Both the position numbers and the translations under genes were made by a program. Positions 35,831-47,868 of a DNA stretch of 64,000 bases are shown here, one piece after another; position 1 is the first letter of the stretch; the number at the start of each line of letters is the position of its first letter. The stretch is from Ciborinia camelliae (lineage: Eukaryota > Ascomycota > Leotiomycetes > Helotiales > Sclerotiniaceae), in contig JANPYM010000005.1 of the NCBI GenBank assembly GCA_025890175.1, positions 965,085-1,029,084 of the forward strand, given 5' to 3'. The notes below the pieces were generated by a model. That model was not told the DNA's origin. It ran no database searches and worked only from the letters and a program-made list of their open reading frames with translations.

Positions 35831-37128
35831 TTTTGACAACCCAAGTCTTATGAGAACAATGAATATCAAGAAACAAGTTGAAGGGGAAAAGACAATACTT
35901 ATCTAGGTAATCAGAGATCGACCTACCGTAACAAATTCGTGATAACAACTTTTCAACACCACACGTGGCTTCGATTGTGGTCGATACTGTACTGTGGTCG
36001 TGACTTGGAGAAGTATTGGTCAGGTAGTAGTCGTCACTCATGCAGCTTCCAACGGCAAGAGCCCCGATTGGGAAGGTGCTTTTGTTTGTGCTTGACAGAA
36101 AGCTTCATTTTGCCAAGTGGTGCTACATCTTCTCCGCAATACTGACCTAACCCTAAGCTTAACCTTTTAGATTGCTACGAGACGATATTGGAGCAATAGT
36201 TTGCAGAATTAACTGATTCGAGGGGGTCAGGTCTCATTTATAACTGAGGTAGGTACATACACGTTGATTATCAAAGAGATTGGGATTACATTGGTTCACG
36301 ACAATCCAGAGAACCGAATCGCATCAAATCGATGAGAATGCACAAGTAAAAGGCGGTGAAGGCGATGGCAGAATTCTAAAAGTATACTAATTCATCGGGG
36401 TCATCTCCGCAGGGGCCATGGTCTCCGAACAATGGCCACGATAAAAGAAAAACAAGCACGATAGACGGAAGCATGAGGATTTGTGTATAATTGTTTCTGC
36501 TTCTACGACTTCAAAATTGTAAAGCGTCTACCTCGCTGCCTCGTCTGCATTATTATAAGATCATGAAGCGTTACTCACTACTGAAGCCGCAAAAGCTGTT
36601 TATTGAAGAAAATATTCTTCTACTCTATACTCGACTCGGAGGTGGTTACCGAATAAACTCTAGATATCTATCAAGATACTTAACGTGGTTGAAACTCGGG
36701 ATTGGAGTAACATGTGTAATCTTGCCTAGATCGTCGTGTCCTCTGGGACTGCGTTCTCGAATCTTGATGTCTAAGACAGCACACTAAGATTTTACTACTC
36801 AAGAATGACCTAAGTTTGAATTACGATTAGGTTGGCTGGTGGGGAAGCTTGATGAATCATGACGTAAGGTTATACTTATACTGTATGACTTTATTCGGAA
36901 ATAGAGGAGAGGAGAGCACCAACCTGATGCTTCAAAATCAACATGAACATTTGATGTACCTCCTAGGTACCAGTCAATGGACATTGATATCAACGCTTTC
37001 AAATTTAATACTTTCCTTATAATTTTTCCTTCTCTTTCTTCTCTTCCCCATCACAATTCATCAACTTAATAATTAGGTATCATATTTACTTTCGCCACCT
37101 CACGTCACGTCACTTCACTTCAATCAAG
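35831..37128. other. Divergent promoter region
   Basis: About 1.3 kb between the starts of the sphingomyelinase gene (minus) and the FAD oxidoreductase gene (plus). It must contain both promoters. No further gene seen. Confidence 0.5.
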
Positions 37129-39116
37129 ATGGCTCCTTCCGGTCAAAGAAAACATGTCGTGATAATCGGAGCTGGAGCCGCAGGGATGGCATGTGCTAGT
37201 ACGCTTGCCCAACATCCAGAGAAATTCAAAGTTACCATGATTGAAAGAATGAGTGTAACGGGAGGCCAAGCGACGTCCATATCCCTTGATAAGGATAAAT
37301 ATGGCACCGACTGGATGAACGATGGTGTCCAAGGGGGTTCACCAATCTTCAAACACACGTGCGAGTTTTTCAAACGATATGGTCATGAAGCTCAAGGCAT
37401 CAAACTACAAGTTTCTTTCGGCAAAGGCAAAGATGGATTTTGGACTAATTGTTTCCCGAGTCATCTGATTGAATGCTTCTCGAGCGATATCAAGAAATTC
37501 GGTAAAGTGTTGAAGATCATCAAGTGGACCATGCCTATAATGGGTGTGATACCTATTCGAATCATGCTCAGGATGTTCTTTTTCAGCAAAGACTTTGGCG
37601 ATAAGATGGTTTATCCTCTGATTGCGCTCTTCCTCGGAACTGGCAATCAAACTGCAAATGTATCATGTGCCATCTTGGAACGATTGTTTAATGATAAGAA
37701 TATGAAGCTTTGGGATTATGATCCCGATACACTCCTACCAAACTTACCCCAAATGTTGACATTTCCTAATCTTCACAACTTCTATGAAGATTGGAGGAAA
37801 GATTTGGAATCCAAGGGTGTGGATATTCGTCTACAGACTGATGTTACAGAAATCATTCAACGGAATGAGAAAGGCGTTGTGATGAGCACGAGACCATTTG
37901 ACCCCGATGCAAATGATAGAAGAGGGGAGCATACAGGTCCAATTTCCAAGACAGAAACATTTGATGAGTTGGTCATGTGTGTTCTAGCCGATGATGCTCT
38001 CAGAATCCTTGGTAAAACAGCTACTTGGAAGGAGAAGTTTGTGCTTGGAGGAGCTAAGTAAGTTCTATCTATGCATCTGAATCTCATCATCAAAAGCTCA
38101 TGAGCTAACCATCATACCAGATTCTACGATGACATTACCGTGACTCAGTAATTATCCCTCCCCTCATCATCACTCCTATTGCTCTCAACCATACCACCCC
38201 ACCAGCCCACCAGCCCACCAGCCCACTAACAACCCCCAGCACCGACCACGAATACTTCCGCAAACACTACGGAACCGAATTCTCTCCCTCCCTCTGCGCG
38301 GAACCCAAATCCCAAGCCCAAAAAGACCAAATCGCCTTCTCAAAAGGTGAGTCACGGGGCATCGACAATGAACCCCGTGGTTACCGACCCATGTATTACA
38401 CGAAAACCTATGCCCAAGACCCAACGAAAATCGAAATGTCATTCGAGTACGTTCTCCAACCTCCCTCCCCCCTTCCCCCCACAAAACCCTCTAACCCTCC
38501 CCCAACCCAGCTGCACAAACTACCAACACCAATTCCTTCTCGACCAAGACCAAGACCAAGACCAAGACCAAAACCAGACGGCCGAAACCCCAGCAATCCC
38601 CTCCACCACACACATCTTCCAAACCATATTCCTAGACAAGACGCACCGCGAATACTGGACCATGGATGAGATAGCGCCCGACAAGACGATCGCGAAGAAA
38701 TGGTGGCACCAGCTGGGTCATCGCTGGCAGCATTACGCGAGGGTGGTGCCGGGCATGATGTGGATCAATGGGAAGGACCGCACGTCGTTTGCGGGGAGTT
38801 GGACGCTCGTCGTATGTTGTCCTTGTGGGTTTTCACACTTTTCCGTTGGTCCTCAATGCACTTCATGCTGGATGTTGAGGGAAAGGAATGGGAATGGGAA
38901 TGGGAATGGGAAAGTGAAAGAATAGAAATGCTAACGAATCAACAGAATATGCACGAGCTAGCCCTAGTATCCGGAATAGCAGCTGCCTATAGACTAGGAG
39001 CCGATTATATTAAATTTGATGATTTTGCCGAGGAGTTTTTTGGTAACTATATGCTTGTATCACATGGGTTTAGATATAAAGCCGAGGAGAAGAGGAGGAA
39101 GCAGAAGAATCAGTAA
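37129..39116 (+). CDS. FAD-dependent oxidoreductase (amine-oxidase-like fold)
   Basis: Exons 37129-38057, 38121-38147, 38240-38446, 38511-38811 and 38946-39116 encode 544 aa. The N-terminus has the dinucleotide-binding loop VVIIGAGAAGMACAS and an acidic strand end (VTMIER), then a Gly-rich GGQATS. This is the NAD(P)-binding-8/amine-oxidase type of FAD site. The middle contains FYEDWRKDLESKGVDIRL, typical of the strand before the FAD-contacting VTEI. The C-terminus has MMWINGKDRTSFAGSWTLVN followed by HELALVSGIAAAYRLGADY, the second FAD contact. Fungal relatives are annotated only as FAD oxidoreductases and their substrate is unknown. Oddities: a 27-nt second exon, and a DQ-repeat encoded by a GACCAA hexamer array near residue 400. 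No membrane segment beyond a weak hydrophobic run near 145. Confidence 0.86.
38197..38226. repeat. CCCACCAG microsatellite in an intron
   Basis: About four 8-bp units just before the third exon of the FAD oxidoreductase gene. Confidence 0.8.
38544..38576 (+). repeat. GACCAA repeat in coding sequence
   Basis: Five GACCAA hexamers read as alternating Asp-Gln in the FAD oxidoreductase. Confidence 0.9.
38884..38915. repeat. GGGAAT repeat in an intron
   Basis: About five GGGAAT-type hexamers inside the last intron of the FAD oxidoreductase gene. Confidence 0.85.
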
Positions 39117-39835
39117 GAGATATGATAATTGATGTTTGTATATTTTGAGTGAACCATGATTTTTATTATCTGCACTACTGAGTATTTCGTAGTTTTATCT
39201 TCCAGTGAGTAATCAACATGTTCCCTTATAGTTCAAACTCAACTATAGCCTACTTTACAAAGGCATTTGAATAGTAAAGCTAGCTTGGCTTCCATCAGAA
39301 CTCTCTCCCCGGGAATCTATAATTCGAAACGGCTCGTCACAATCTCCAGCCAGATATTCGGATAGGATATCTTTGGCTGACATCAACCATCCAGAAAATG
39401 GAGTATTTCGCCCTAATCACATCAGGCCACCATCAAACTCTGCTCCCCCCCCCCCGGGGATGACGATAGGTGTGCATGGTAACGTGCCATCCTTCGCATT
39501 TGTCAGGGACCCAAATGTTTTCAAATCTCCATTTCCACTGGAATCACCCAGCCAGATTTGTGTATCTTCGTAGGCTTGTAAGCCAGCAGAACTTTAAAAT
39601 TCAAAGAGCCCTAGCTGGACACGCATAGTATAAATAACTATAGGACGTGGGCCTGATAACATCCGGTTCTGAATGAGATTAAAGACTCCAAGGGGTAATG
39701 ACAATAGCATCTACCAAATTTGTTGGCCATTAAAGGATATTTTTGTGCATCGAAACAACTGGCTATTGATCGTGTGTAGCCTACTAATAAGCAATATTGT
39801 CGAATATCGCTAAGATCCTTGCCTTTTCTCCTCAT
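39117..39835. other. Intergenic spacer, converging genes
   Basis: Between the ends of the FAD oxidoreductase and VPS45. A C-run lies near 39445. No gene seen. Confidence 0.5.
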
Positions 39836-41678
39836 TCAGCGTCTCCCTGTCTCTTTTCGTAATCTCCCAGCAGCAGTCGACGGAGCAGGTTCGGGCCATG
39901 AGGATACAGCATCTTCCATTTCTTCTAGGAAACTCGCGCTGTTATGAACCGAGGTGCCCCCCAGAACTACTCTAATGCCTGGCGAAGAGGCATTTATTTG
40001 AGATATGCATTTGGCCTCTTCGAAAGTGGCCCCGCCAATGATGAAAACGACAATATCCTGGGGCTTATCTCGGGTCGTTCCACCACCTTCAACGAAAGGA
40101 TATTGTTGATCACGCAACTTTCCTTTAATCAAATTTTGGAGTGTTAATTCGAGCCTTGGTGAATGCTGGGTGTAGACATTTTCAACACCCTTGAGCCCCT
40201 TAAATCGGTCTCGAGCTCCAGAAAATATGTTTGAGGATTCGAACATATCGGAAATGCCTCCTGTTGATTGATTTTGTTGCAACGATGAATGGTAGATAAG
40301 GAGCTTTGCTACCAGATCAATGCGTCTTTGCGGGACGTTGCCGGCTGCACCAAGGAGGTCGACAAGGATTGGCAATGCATTTGAAGGGTGCTTTTCATAT
40401 CGCAGCGAGTAAAGGGCAACCAGCCTCAGCTTGTTTTCAGGAGTTACATTCGGCGATTGGATTAATCTTTGTACGTTCTACAATAATTGTTAGTAGGTTA
40501 AACCTGGTGGTATGGAGCTAGAGAGAGTTTCAACTCACTTTTAGGTCACTGGCATGGGCATCATTGCATGCCAAACTCTGCTCGACTTCACTGACTTCCA
40601 ATAGATTTTCTGAACCAACCATTCTACTCAACTCGCCAACGAGAGTGACATGCTTACTGACATTTCCAGAAAGCTTGCGAAACTCTGGGTATTCCTCGAT
40701 AAAGCGCTTCATGTCAGCTATTGACTCGATATTCGAGCTGTTTTTGGTTCTTGATTGATATTGCTCGACATAATCCTTGATGTTGCCACCAAGATCACCA
40801 AAATTGAGGTACATATTCTTCTTGAAAAACGGATCCTGGTCTTGGGATAACACCACTTCTTTCAACTCCGGTCGAATTTCTGGTACCTCACTCAGATCAA
40901 CTCTCCCATTCTTTATACCAAGAAGTTCGTGAACCATTGCCTGGTATGTCCATTGTGTCAAGAGCGGTGTTATAGGATCATCCCTTCGATCCAATACCAA
41001 CAATATTGGAGGAGTATCCACTTTCCTGAAGTCAAACAACTGATCCTCCTGAGAAATATGATACCGCACTTCTGTAGCCAGCTTCTTTGCTAAAAGACTG
41101 TTTTTTTCATATCGAATAAGGGGTTTCTTCTTCAATGATAGTAAAACCGCAATGAGTCCTTCAGTAGTACGTTGTAATGCATCTGGATTCCACATATCTG
41201 AATTCGAACTCCATATTCGTTGTTTTGGAAATCCGAGGTCAAATGTAAATAAATCGGGATTCACAACAATATAATCCGCAAAGTGCTCCTGAACCAATTT
41301 GACCACTTCATGATCATCTGCTTCTGCCAATCTCTCTAGGGATGACTTCTTCACCACATTGCTGAAGTACACATTGTATTCGCCATATTTAGGATCTCGA
41401 AATTCGTCAATTAGGAATTGTATGGAATCTGCCGATGGTCGAACAAAACATAGACACTTTAGATGACGCATTTTCTCCCTATTTTGGTTGTCCAAACGGT
41501 CTATGAGGTATACTTCGTGGTTCAGAAGCGCAGATTGTGTGATTGCTGTAGAGACAATGGACACGGTATCACTATCCAGCAATAGAACCTTCATCTTCGC
41601 AGATGGTGTCCCAGAAGCTCCGTCTCCTGCAGACACCATCTTCGAGATATAACCTGATACGGCTTGAACGACATCCAT
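39836..41678 (-). CDS. VPS45: Vps45, Sec1/Munc18 protein of endosomal fusion
   Basis: Vps45 binds the Tlg2-type syntaxin and drives SNARE assembly for Golgi-to-endosome traffic. Exons 41678-40539 and 40477-39836 (61-nt intron) encode 593 aa, close to the yeast length. The N-terminus MDVVQAVSGYISKM and MKVLLLDSDTVSIVS match domain 1 of Vps45. Further along are VYLIDR, MRHLKCLCFVRPS, DYIVVNPDLF, LLVLDRRDDPITPLLTQWTYQAMVHELLGI (the Sec1 family signature) and DIVVFIIGGATFEEAK near the C-terminus. It starts 500 bp from ALE1, which runs the other way. No lesion seen. Confidence 0.95.
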
Positions 41679-42179
41679 TGTGTTTATTGTTTAGAGGTTG
41701 TGGCTGGAGTTGGAAGGTATTAATTAATGTCGGGAGGGCGTAAGCATGTCTCAGATCGTGTGCCCGAACGACTCGTAGATGGTCGAAATATCAGGTTACT
41801 TTATGGGCCGCAATAACACTTTTCATGTATCGTCGTCGTTGTTTCTAGAAGAAGGGGCTTGATTTACAATCGGGAACCTGGTTTACATGTGCTATGTGCT
41901 ATGAGCTAGTTGAGGCGGAGGAAGCAAGGCTCGGGAGCTAGGCAAGGCCCGCCCGTCATTATCCCACCAAGTCTAGTCCACCGCCCGGCAGAAAACAAGC
42001 TAAAGTGCCATGTGCCTTGGTGAATGGATGATCAAATACTAGGTAGGTACACAAAAGTAAAACTACGAAAACTAGTTGTCTTCTTCACTCCAGACACGAT
42101 TCTAACTTCACTAATGGAGAAACGGTAGCACTTCAACCTCTGGTACAGTACAGTAGCTAACATACCTCCATCGATAATA
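41679..42179. promoter_or_regulatory. Shared divergent promoter of VPS45 and ALE1
   Basis: A 501-bp spacer between two start codons on opposite strands. It must carry both promoters. A TAGGTAGGTA run lies near 42041. I did not identify specific factor sites. Confidence 0.6.
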
Positions 42180-44048
42180 ATGTTGCCATATATCGACACT
42201 CGTAAGGAAGGCTTTACCTCACCAAGATGTGATTTAGACTGACAAGTACCTATCCTATACAGCTTTCACATATGCTGCAGGCATTCTGGGTGCCTCGACT
42301 GATGAATGTAAGTGCTAAAAATAGCAATATGAGCTTGGTATTTGGGTTATGAACTCCATCCTGACATCAGACAGTGAAACTCATCACTTCCTTCCTCTTA
42401 TCATATCCATTTGCTGGACTTCTGAAGCGAATTCCAGACTCGAAGCCTGCTCTGAAGAATCTCTTTATCATTGGGTGTGTACTTTACTCGATCAGCACAT
42501 CGCTTTCTTAATTTGCTCATGAATTCTCTACCAGCGTTTCCACGTTTTACCTCCTTGGACTTTTTGATTTATGGGGTGGTACAAGAACACTGGCTATCAG
42601 CTCGATCGGGGCATACTGCATCGCAAAATATGTGCAAGGTCCATTTATGCCATGGGTCGGTTTCGTATTTTTGATGGGCCATCTGTCAATAAATCAACTG
42701 GCTCGACAATTCGTCAATGATCCGGGAGTTGTGGATATTACAGGGGCTCAAATGGTTCTGGTTATGAAGCTCTCAGCATTCTGTTGGAATGTTGCAGATG
42801 GTCGACAACCAGAAGCAGAATTATCAGAATTTCAAAAAGAACGGGCGATTAAACGACTCCCAAGCTATTTAGATTTTGCTGGATATGTTCTCTTCTTTCC
42901 GTCTCTATTCGCAGGCCCGGCTTTCGATTATGTGGATTATAAACAATGGATTGAGACTACCATGTTCGAGGTCCCTGCTGGTGTCGATCCTTCAAAGAAA
43001 GCGCCAACTCGGAAGTTGAGGAAAATCCCAAGGAGCGGCACTCCCGCAATGTGGAAAGCTGCCGCTGGCTTGTCTTGGATCCTTCTTTTCCTAAAGCTAT
43101 CCGCATGGTACTGGCCTGATCTCTTAACTGGTGATCAATACATGACCTATGGTTTGGCTCGTCGTATCTTTGTACTTCATATGGTCGGGCTAACTGCAAG
43201 ATTGAAGTATTACGGTGTGTGGGCATTGACCGAGGGTGCATGTATTCTCTCAGGTCTTGGGTATAAGGGAATTGATCCAGTCACTGGCAAAGTTTCTTGG
43301 GACAGACTATGTAATGTTGACCCATGGGGGGTTGAAACTGCCCAAAACACCCGCGCATATCTTGGAAATTGGAATATAAACACGAATAACTGGCTTCGAA
43401 ATTACATCTACCTTCGAGTTACTCCAAAAGGCAAGAAGCCTGGTTTCAGAGCTAGCATGGCAACTTTTGTTACTAGTGCTTTTTGGCACGGATTCTTCCC
43501 TGGCTATTATCTTGCCTTCATCCTGGCCAGTTTCATTCAAACGATAGCAAAGAGTATGTTTCCCAGTTCTTGCACTATTTTCATGACTGACCATCTATAT
43601 AGACTTCCGCCGTTGTTTCCGCCCCTTTTTTGTCGACCCCAAAACATCCCTACCCACATCCCAAAAACGCTACTATGACATCTTTTCCTGGCTAGCCACC
43701 CAGCTCGCATTCTCTTTTACCGTCGCCCCATTTGTCCTCCTCACACTTCCTGCCTCATTCCTCATTTGGTCACGCGTCTACTTCTATGCTATCATTGGCA
43801 CGGTTCTCTCAACTGCTTTCTTCGCCTCGCCTGCTAAACCGTATTTGATGAAGATGGTGAATGAGAGGAATAACAAGGCGAATGAAAAATTGAAACATTC
43901 GGTGAGTATGGAGAGCCTAGGGGATAAAGAACCAGTGCTTGGACTACCGGTTGATCCATCGAGGGATTTCGATGAGGCAATTGAAGAGGCGAAAGCGGAG
44001 ATTCAGGCGAGAAAGAACAAGGGGAAGGGAAAGGTGGAATTAAAGTGA
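42180..44048 (+). CDS. ALE1: Lysophospholipid acyltransferase, MBOAT family (Ale1/Lpt1)
   Basis: Ale1 adds acyl chains to lysophospholipids at the ER (Lands cycle). Exons 42180-42201, 42263-42307, 42375-42474, 42535-43553 and 43603-44048 encode 543 aa. I chose ATG 42180 because its 22-nt exon (MLPYIDT) joins in phase to FTYAAGILGASTDELKLI, which fits the family start. Several membrane helices follow. The MBOAT signature is present: the Asn in NTNNWLRNYIYLR and the catalytic His in TSAFWHGFFPGYYL. The region QMVLVMKLSAFCWNVADGR is also conserved. The C-terminus is a basic cytosolic tail (RKNKGKGKVELK), resembling an ER retrieval signal but not a strict KKXX. Gene length and order look normal. 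Confidence 0.94.
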
Positions 44049-44913
44049 AGAAGGGTAGAGAGTCAAGGTTCATTGTTAAATTCTGGGAGTCCTTGGGACT
44101 GTATGTAGGTGTGCTAGACGTAAATGAATATACCTTAGATGCACAATAAAATATGAATTTTCACCCCACAATAAAACCAATCTCATAAATCGATGTTCGC
44201 CTTGTACACCAAAACATCAATCTTCATCCCCGGCGAGCTGTTCACACAATTTCTCCTTTTGTCTAAAGTACAAAATACCTACCTACCTACCCACCTTACA
44301 AATACAACATCCCATCTGAAAATGAGAAACCCAATCCAAAAGCCGCCACTTACTTAGCAATCCAACCTCAGAGTTAACTTCCAACTCCCTTCTCATCTAG
44401 ATGATGTTCCCAATATTGAACTCCGATGATACTCACACTCCCCGGTGAGGTTTGTCTGTGAAATGATGGCTTCCTCCCGGTGAGCAGCTTTCCAATGAGC
44501 TAATTTTGACTTTGATTTTCTCTTTTTTTATCGATTATCGAGATCTCGCAAGCGCATCGAAAAAGAAAAATATTGGATTGGATTGGGTTGGAACTGTTAT
44601 TAGTTAGCTAGGGCTAGGTAGCTACCTACTTATTAATAATTACTCTACTCAAATGTTGATATCGAAGTACCTATATATATACCTAGGTACCATATATATA
44701 TACAAAGCTAGGTATTAATTAATTAATAAGGTTCTCCATTAATTCATTCATCCATTAAATCTTTATACAATCTACCTTTTCTTCCCCCCCCCCCTTCTTC
44801 TCCTTCTATCCCAAAATCGAATTAAATTACATTATCGAAGAATTGACTCCCTATGCATCAAGCCCGGGTATCAACAGTAGTAGTATGCTATGCTATGCTA
44901 TGCTATGTTACGC
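44049..44913. other. Intergenic spacer between ALE1 and SUR1
   Basis: Converging genes. Carries a CCTA tetranucleotide run near 44278, CTAGGTAGCTACC near 44611, an AT-rich near-palindrome around CCTAGG at 44672-44700, a C-run near 44786 and a TATGC pentanucleotide array near 44884. No gene seen. Confidence 0.6.
44884..44908. repeat. TATGC microsatellite
   Basis: Five copies of TATGC (the last ends in T) just after the SUR1 stop codon. Confidence 0.9.
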
Positions 44914-45955
44914 TCACGCTATACGATCCAACAATTCATAGCGATCCTTCCCACTAACTCTTCTCCACAAGGCCATTCCCCTCCGTTGCGATTTAACCGA
45001 TTGCATCACCCACATATTCCACGCAAACCATAGGCAACCTCCTACCACTCCCGCGACGGCGAAGCCCGCGACGGTGAGCAGGAGCCAATGTTTGCCCATC
45101 CAGAAGATCGTCTGTGCGTCTTTGCCATGCCAGCTGTTGCCCTTGACGACGTTGAAGAAACTCCATGCGTGCTTGTTGTATTCGTCGGGCATGAGATTGC
45201 GGACGCGACTGGCGTCGTCCGTGACGCTTCTCATGTGTTGGATCCAGAGGACCGAGAGGAATAGAGGTCCCGTGCTGTACATGACGGTGATGTATGGCAT
45301 GCCCCAATTTCGGTTGTAGGATTGGAGCGATTCGATGACGCGGAGGAAGAATGGATGTTGGGGGACGGATCCCATGGCGTCGTTGCTGATTCCCGTGGGA
45401 ATCGTTCGGCGCACCCAGGCCGGATAGCTGAGGAGGGGGTCGAGTCGTCGGTTACAGCCATCGTCGAGATCGATGTATATTCCTCCGTAATGTGCCAATA
45501 CGAAATAGCGGATAGAATCTGCGCGTTGGATAGGGAATGGGTAGCTGTCGAATGTATCTAGGAACCAAGGATATTCATTTGCAATAAATTCTCTCGAGGC
45601 TGCATCTGTCCATAACTGTAATTCTTTAGCCTCTGTGCCCCAATTCTCCTCTCCTCTTCGAATGAAGTATATATACCTTGTATTCATAGTCCTCATGCAA
45701 ATCAATGCAAGATTGCTGACCCGCCTTCCATCGCGTAGGAATCGAGCTATTGATATAAGTCTGATGAATGATTTTCGGGATGAGCTGAGTGCGATTCTCG
45801 ATCAATTCTGAGCCCGGCGCAGGTATCTCAGAGCGGTGGATGGCATCTGCGGCACCATCTGTGAAGAGGAGTGATATGAGGGTGCTGAAGGCATTCACTA
45901 GGAGACCAATTATTATGAAATTGATGACCAGGAATATGAGGGTGCCGCGTCTCAT
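44914..45955 (-). CDS. SUR1: MIPC synthase catalytic subunit (Sur1/Csg1/Csh1)
   Basis: This Golgi enzyme transfers mannose from GDP-mannose to inositol-phosphoceramide. Exons 45955-45677 and 45615-44914 (61-nt intron) encode 326 aa. A short cytosolic N-terminus leads to a signal-anchor helix (TLIFLVINFIIIGLLVNAF). Then come PKIIHQTYIN, the start of the Och1/DXD glycosyltransferase fold, RADSIRYFVLAHYGGIYIDLDDGC with the DLD metal motif, STGPLFLS, and a C-terminal helix (HWLLLTVAGFAVAGVVGGCL) typical of Sur1/Csh1 rather than Och1. The GDP-mannose it uses would be brought into the Golgi by the VRG4 carrier encoded about 5 kb away. Confidence 0.93.
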
Positions 45956-46894
45956 GATAGGGCTGGATTGAGGGAGAAATCCAGAACAGAAGGAGTTTTC
46001 TAATCAAGGGGTTTTAATCGTTTAGTTGTCTTCTTGTCCCTGTAGGAATAATATCGATTTTGAAAGTTGGTGATGGGGATCCCGGGAATGATTTGATCGA
46101 TAAGATAAATAAGGTTGAGATAACGGATTAACTTTAGGGGATCATAAAAGTTGAAGAGTTTCCAAAACTACTAGGGAGCGATAGTACAGCGTGTGAGTAT
46201 ATGTTTTTGAAGGAGAGTTGTCGATGATAGGTTTTGATGTTGTTTGGAGGTATTACTTGTAGGAAGACGGGAACTTTTCCCCCCAAAAATTATTGTTGTT
46301 GTTGGTGGAATAAATTAAATTTTTACTAATAGAAGTACGCGTATCCTGCTCCGTAGACTCCGTACCTAGGAAAAGGGGAGGGAAATTGTAAATACTGGAG
46401 ACTGGGTGGAACAAAGAATATTGATAGAATTGAAGAACAATATCATCTTGTGACCAAAAATATCAAATCATGTTAGAAAATCAAAGTTAAAAGAATGGAA
46501 CTCTTAGAACTCTTAGAAATACCATACCTTGGAAGAATATATTCTATATATAAATAAGAATGGTTATAGAAGGTATGTAAGTAACCCTAATTAATCCTAG
46601 TAGGGTTAGAACTTAGAAGGAGTATAAGATGTAAAGCTACCTATCTATAAATACCTATCTAGGTCCTAGGTCCAGGGAGGCATTGTATTGTCGACATGCT
46701 ACCGAGGTACTAGATGCTAATTGCTAATTGCTAGGTGCTAATTGCTACTGTAAATGATTCCGAAGCAATTGTAAAGGGAAGGCGTCGAACTCCTCAAAAC
46801 ATATAGTAGGTACCTTCTATTAAACTCTAAAACCCTAAATTTATCAACTAGCAGTATAAAAGCCGACATATAGTTCGTTCGTTAGATATCCTTT

Positions 46895-46928
46895 ACTCCC
46901 GACTCCCGACTCCCGACTCCCGACTCCC
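46895..46928. repeat. GACTCCC microsatellite
   Basis: About five 7-bp units in tandem. Confidence 0.9.
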
Positions 46929-47453
46929 AACAACCAACCAGAAACTATGTAGGTAGGTAGTTATTAGCCACCCCCATTCTAAGATTTAAACGCCATTACA
47001 TTGGCATTTCATCGCTGCCTACATATATAGATACATACTTATTAGAGTCTTAAGCTAGGTAAAACAGTATATCATTAAAATATCTACTTGTCAGAAGACC
47101 CCAATACACCTCTGCATACCTAGTAGGTAGATACATAACCCAAGCCCCAAGCCAAAACTCTTATCTCTCAAGATCTAATCCTCGATATCACCCACGAGTC
47201 ACTCACGAGTGCCACATACGCCCAAATCCAATACCTAGTATCATCAAATACCTACCTATCTACCTACCTCCATAACACTAACCAAATAACTAAATAACTT
47301 CCATCCAAGTTTCCAAGCCAACTCCCGAAATCTTCCATCTTCCATTTTCCATCAACCTGTTGAACTTTTCATTACTATTAGAGTAGCCCATCCACCCATC
47401 CACATGTTCACCCATCCATCCACCTGTTCAATCACATCACATCACACCGCCGC

Positions 47454-47479
47454 AAAACCAAACCCAAACCCAAACCCAA
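47454..47479. repeat. AAACCC microsatellite
   Basis: About four AAACCC/CCCAAA hexamers. Not the fungal telomere unit (CCCTAA). Confidence 0.8.
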
Positions 47480-47574
47480 GATTCAGGAGAGGCATTGCAT
47501 TCTCGCCTATGACCAATATACCAATAAACCAAGAAAGGACCAAATATTACGCGTCATCTGGACACCCCACCCCA

Positions 47575-47602
47575 CTCCAGCACCAGCACCAGCACCAGCA
47601 CT
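47575..47602. repeat. CACCAG microsatellite
   Basis: About four CACCAG hexamers. Confidence 0.85.
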
Positions 47603-47750
47603 CAAAGCCAAAAAAAAAAATCCCGATTTACGGGACGTTTGCTCGCCGCGTGACCCGTCCCGTCCCGTCAGTCAGTCAGTCGGTCAGACAGACGTTCGTT
47701 TAATCATTTAATTGTTCGCACTCATCCTCATCCATGGTTAGGTATGCTTA

Positions 47751-47801
47751 TCGGATTCGGATTCAGATTCGGAATCGGACTCGGACTCGGACTCGCACTC
47801 G
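47751..47801. repeat. GGATTC/GGACTC hexamer array
   Basis: A run of diverging hexamers changing from GGATTC to GGACTC. Confidence 0.8.
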
Positions 47802-47830
47802 TAAAATAATAATATCCTAAATATATGAGG

Positions 47831-47868
47831 AGGTACCTAGCTACCTACCTTTAGATAGCTAGGTACCT
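47831..47868. repeat. Near-perfect inverted repeat (hairpin)
   Basis: Arms 47831-47846 (AGGTACCTAGCTACCT) and 47853-47868 pair at 15 of 16 positions around a 6-nt loop. It lies about 265 bp beyond the MMM1 stop codon. Transcribed in either direction it would form a strong stem. Confidence 0.85.

Noticed and set aside
35772..36041. Minus-strand 89-codon frame over the sphingomyelinase start
   Set aside because: Overlaps the signal-peptide exon in another frame and resembles nothing.
47454..47479. Telomere-like repeat
   Set aside because: The unit is AAACCC, not the fungal CCCTAA, and it is short and internal.
47404..47703. Plus-strand frame of 99 codons
   Set aside because: Encoded largely by AAACCC and CACCAG microsatellites; no independent support.
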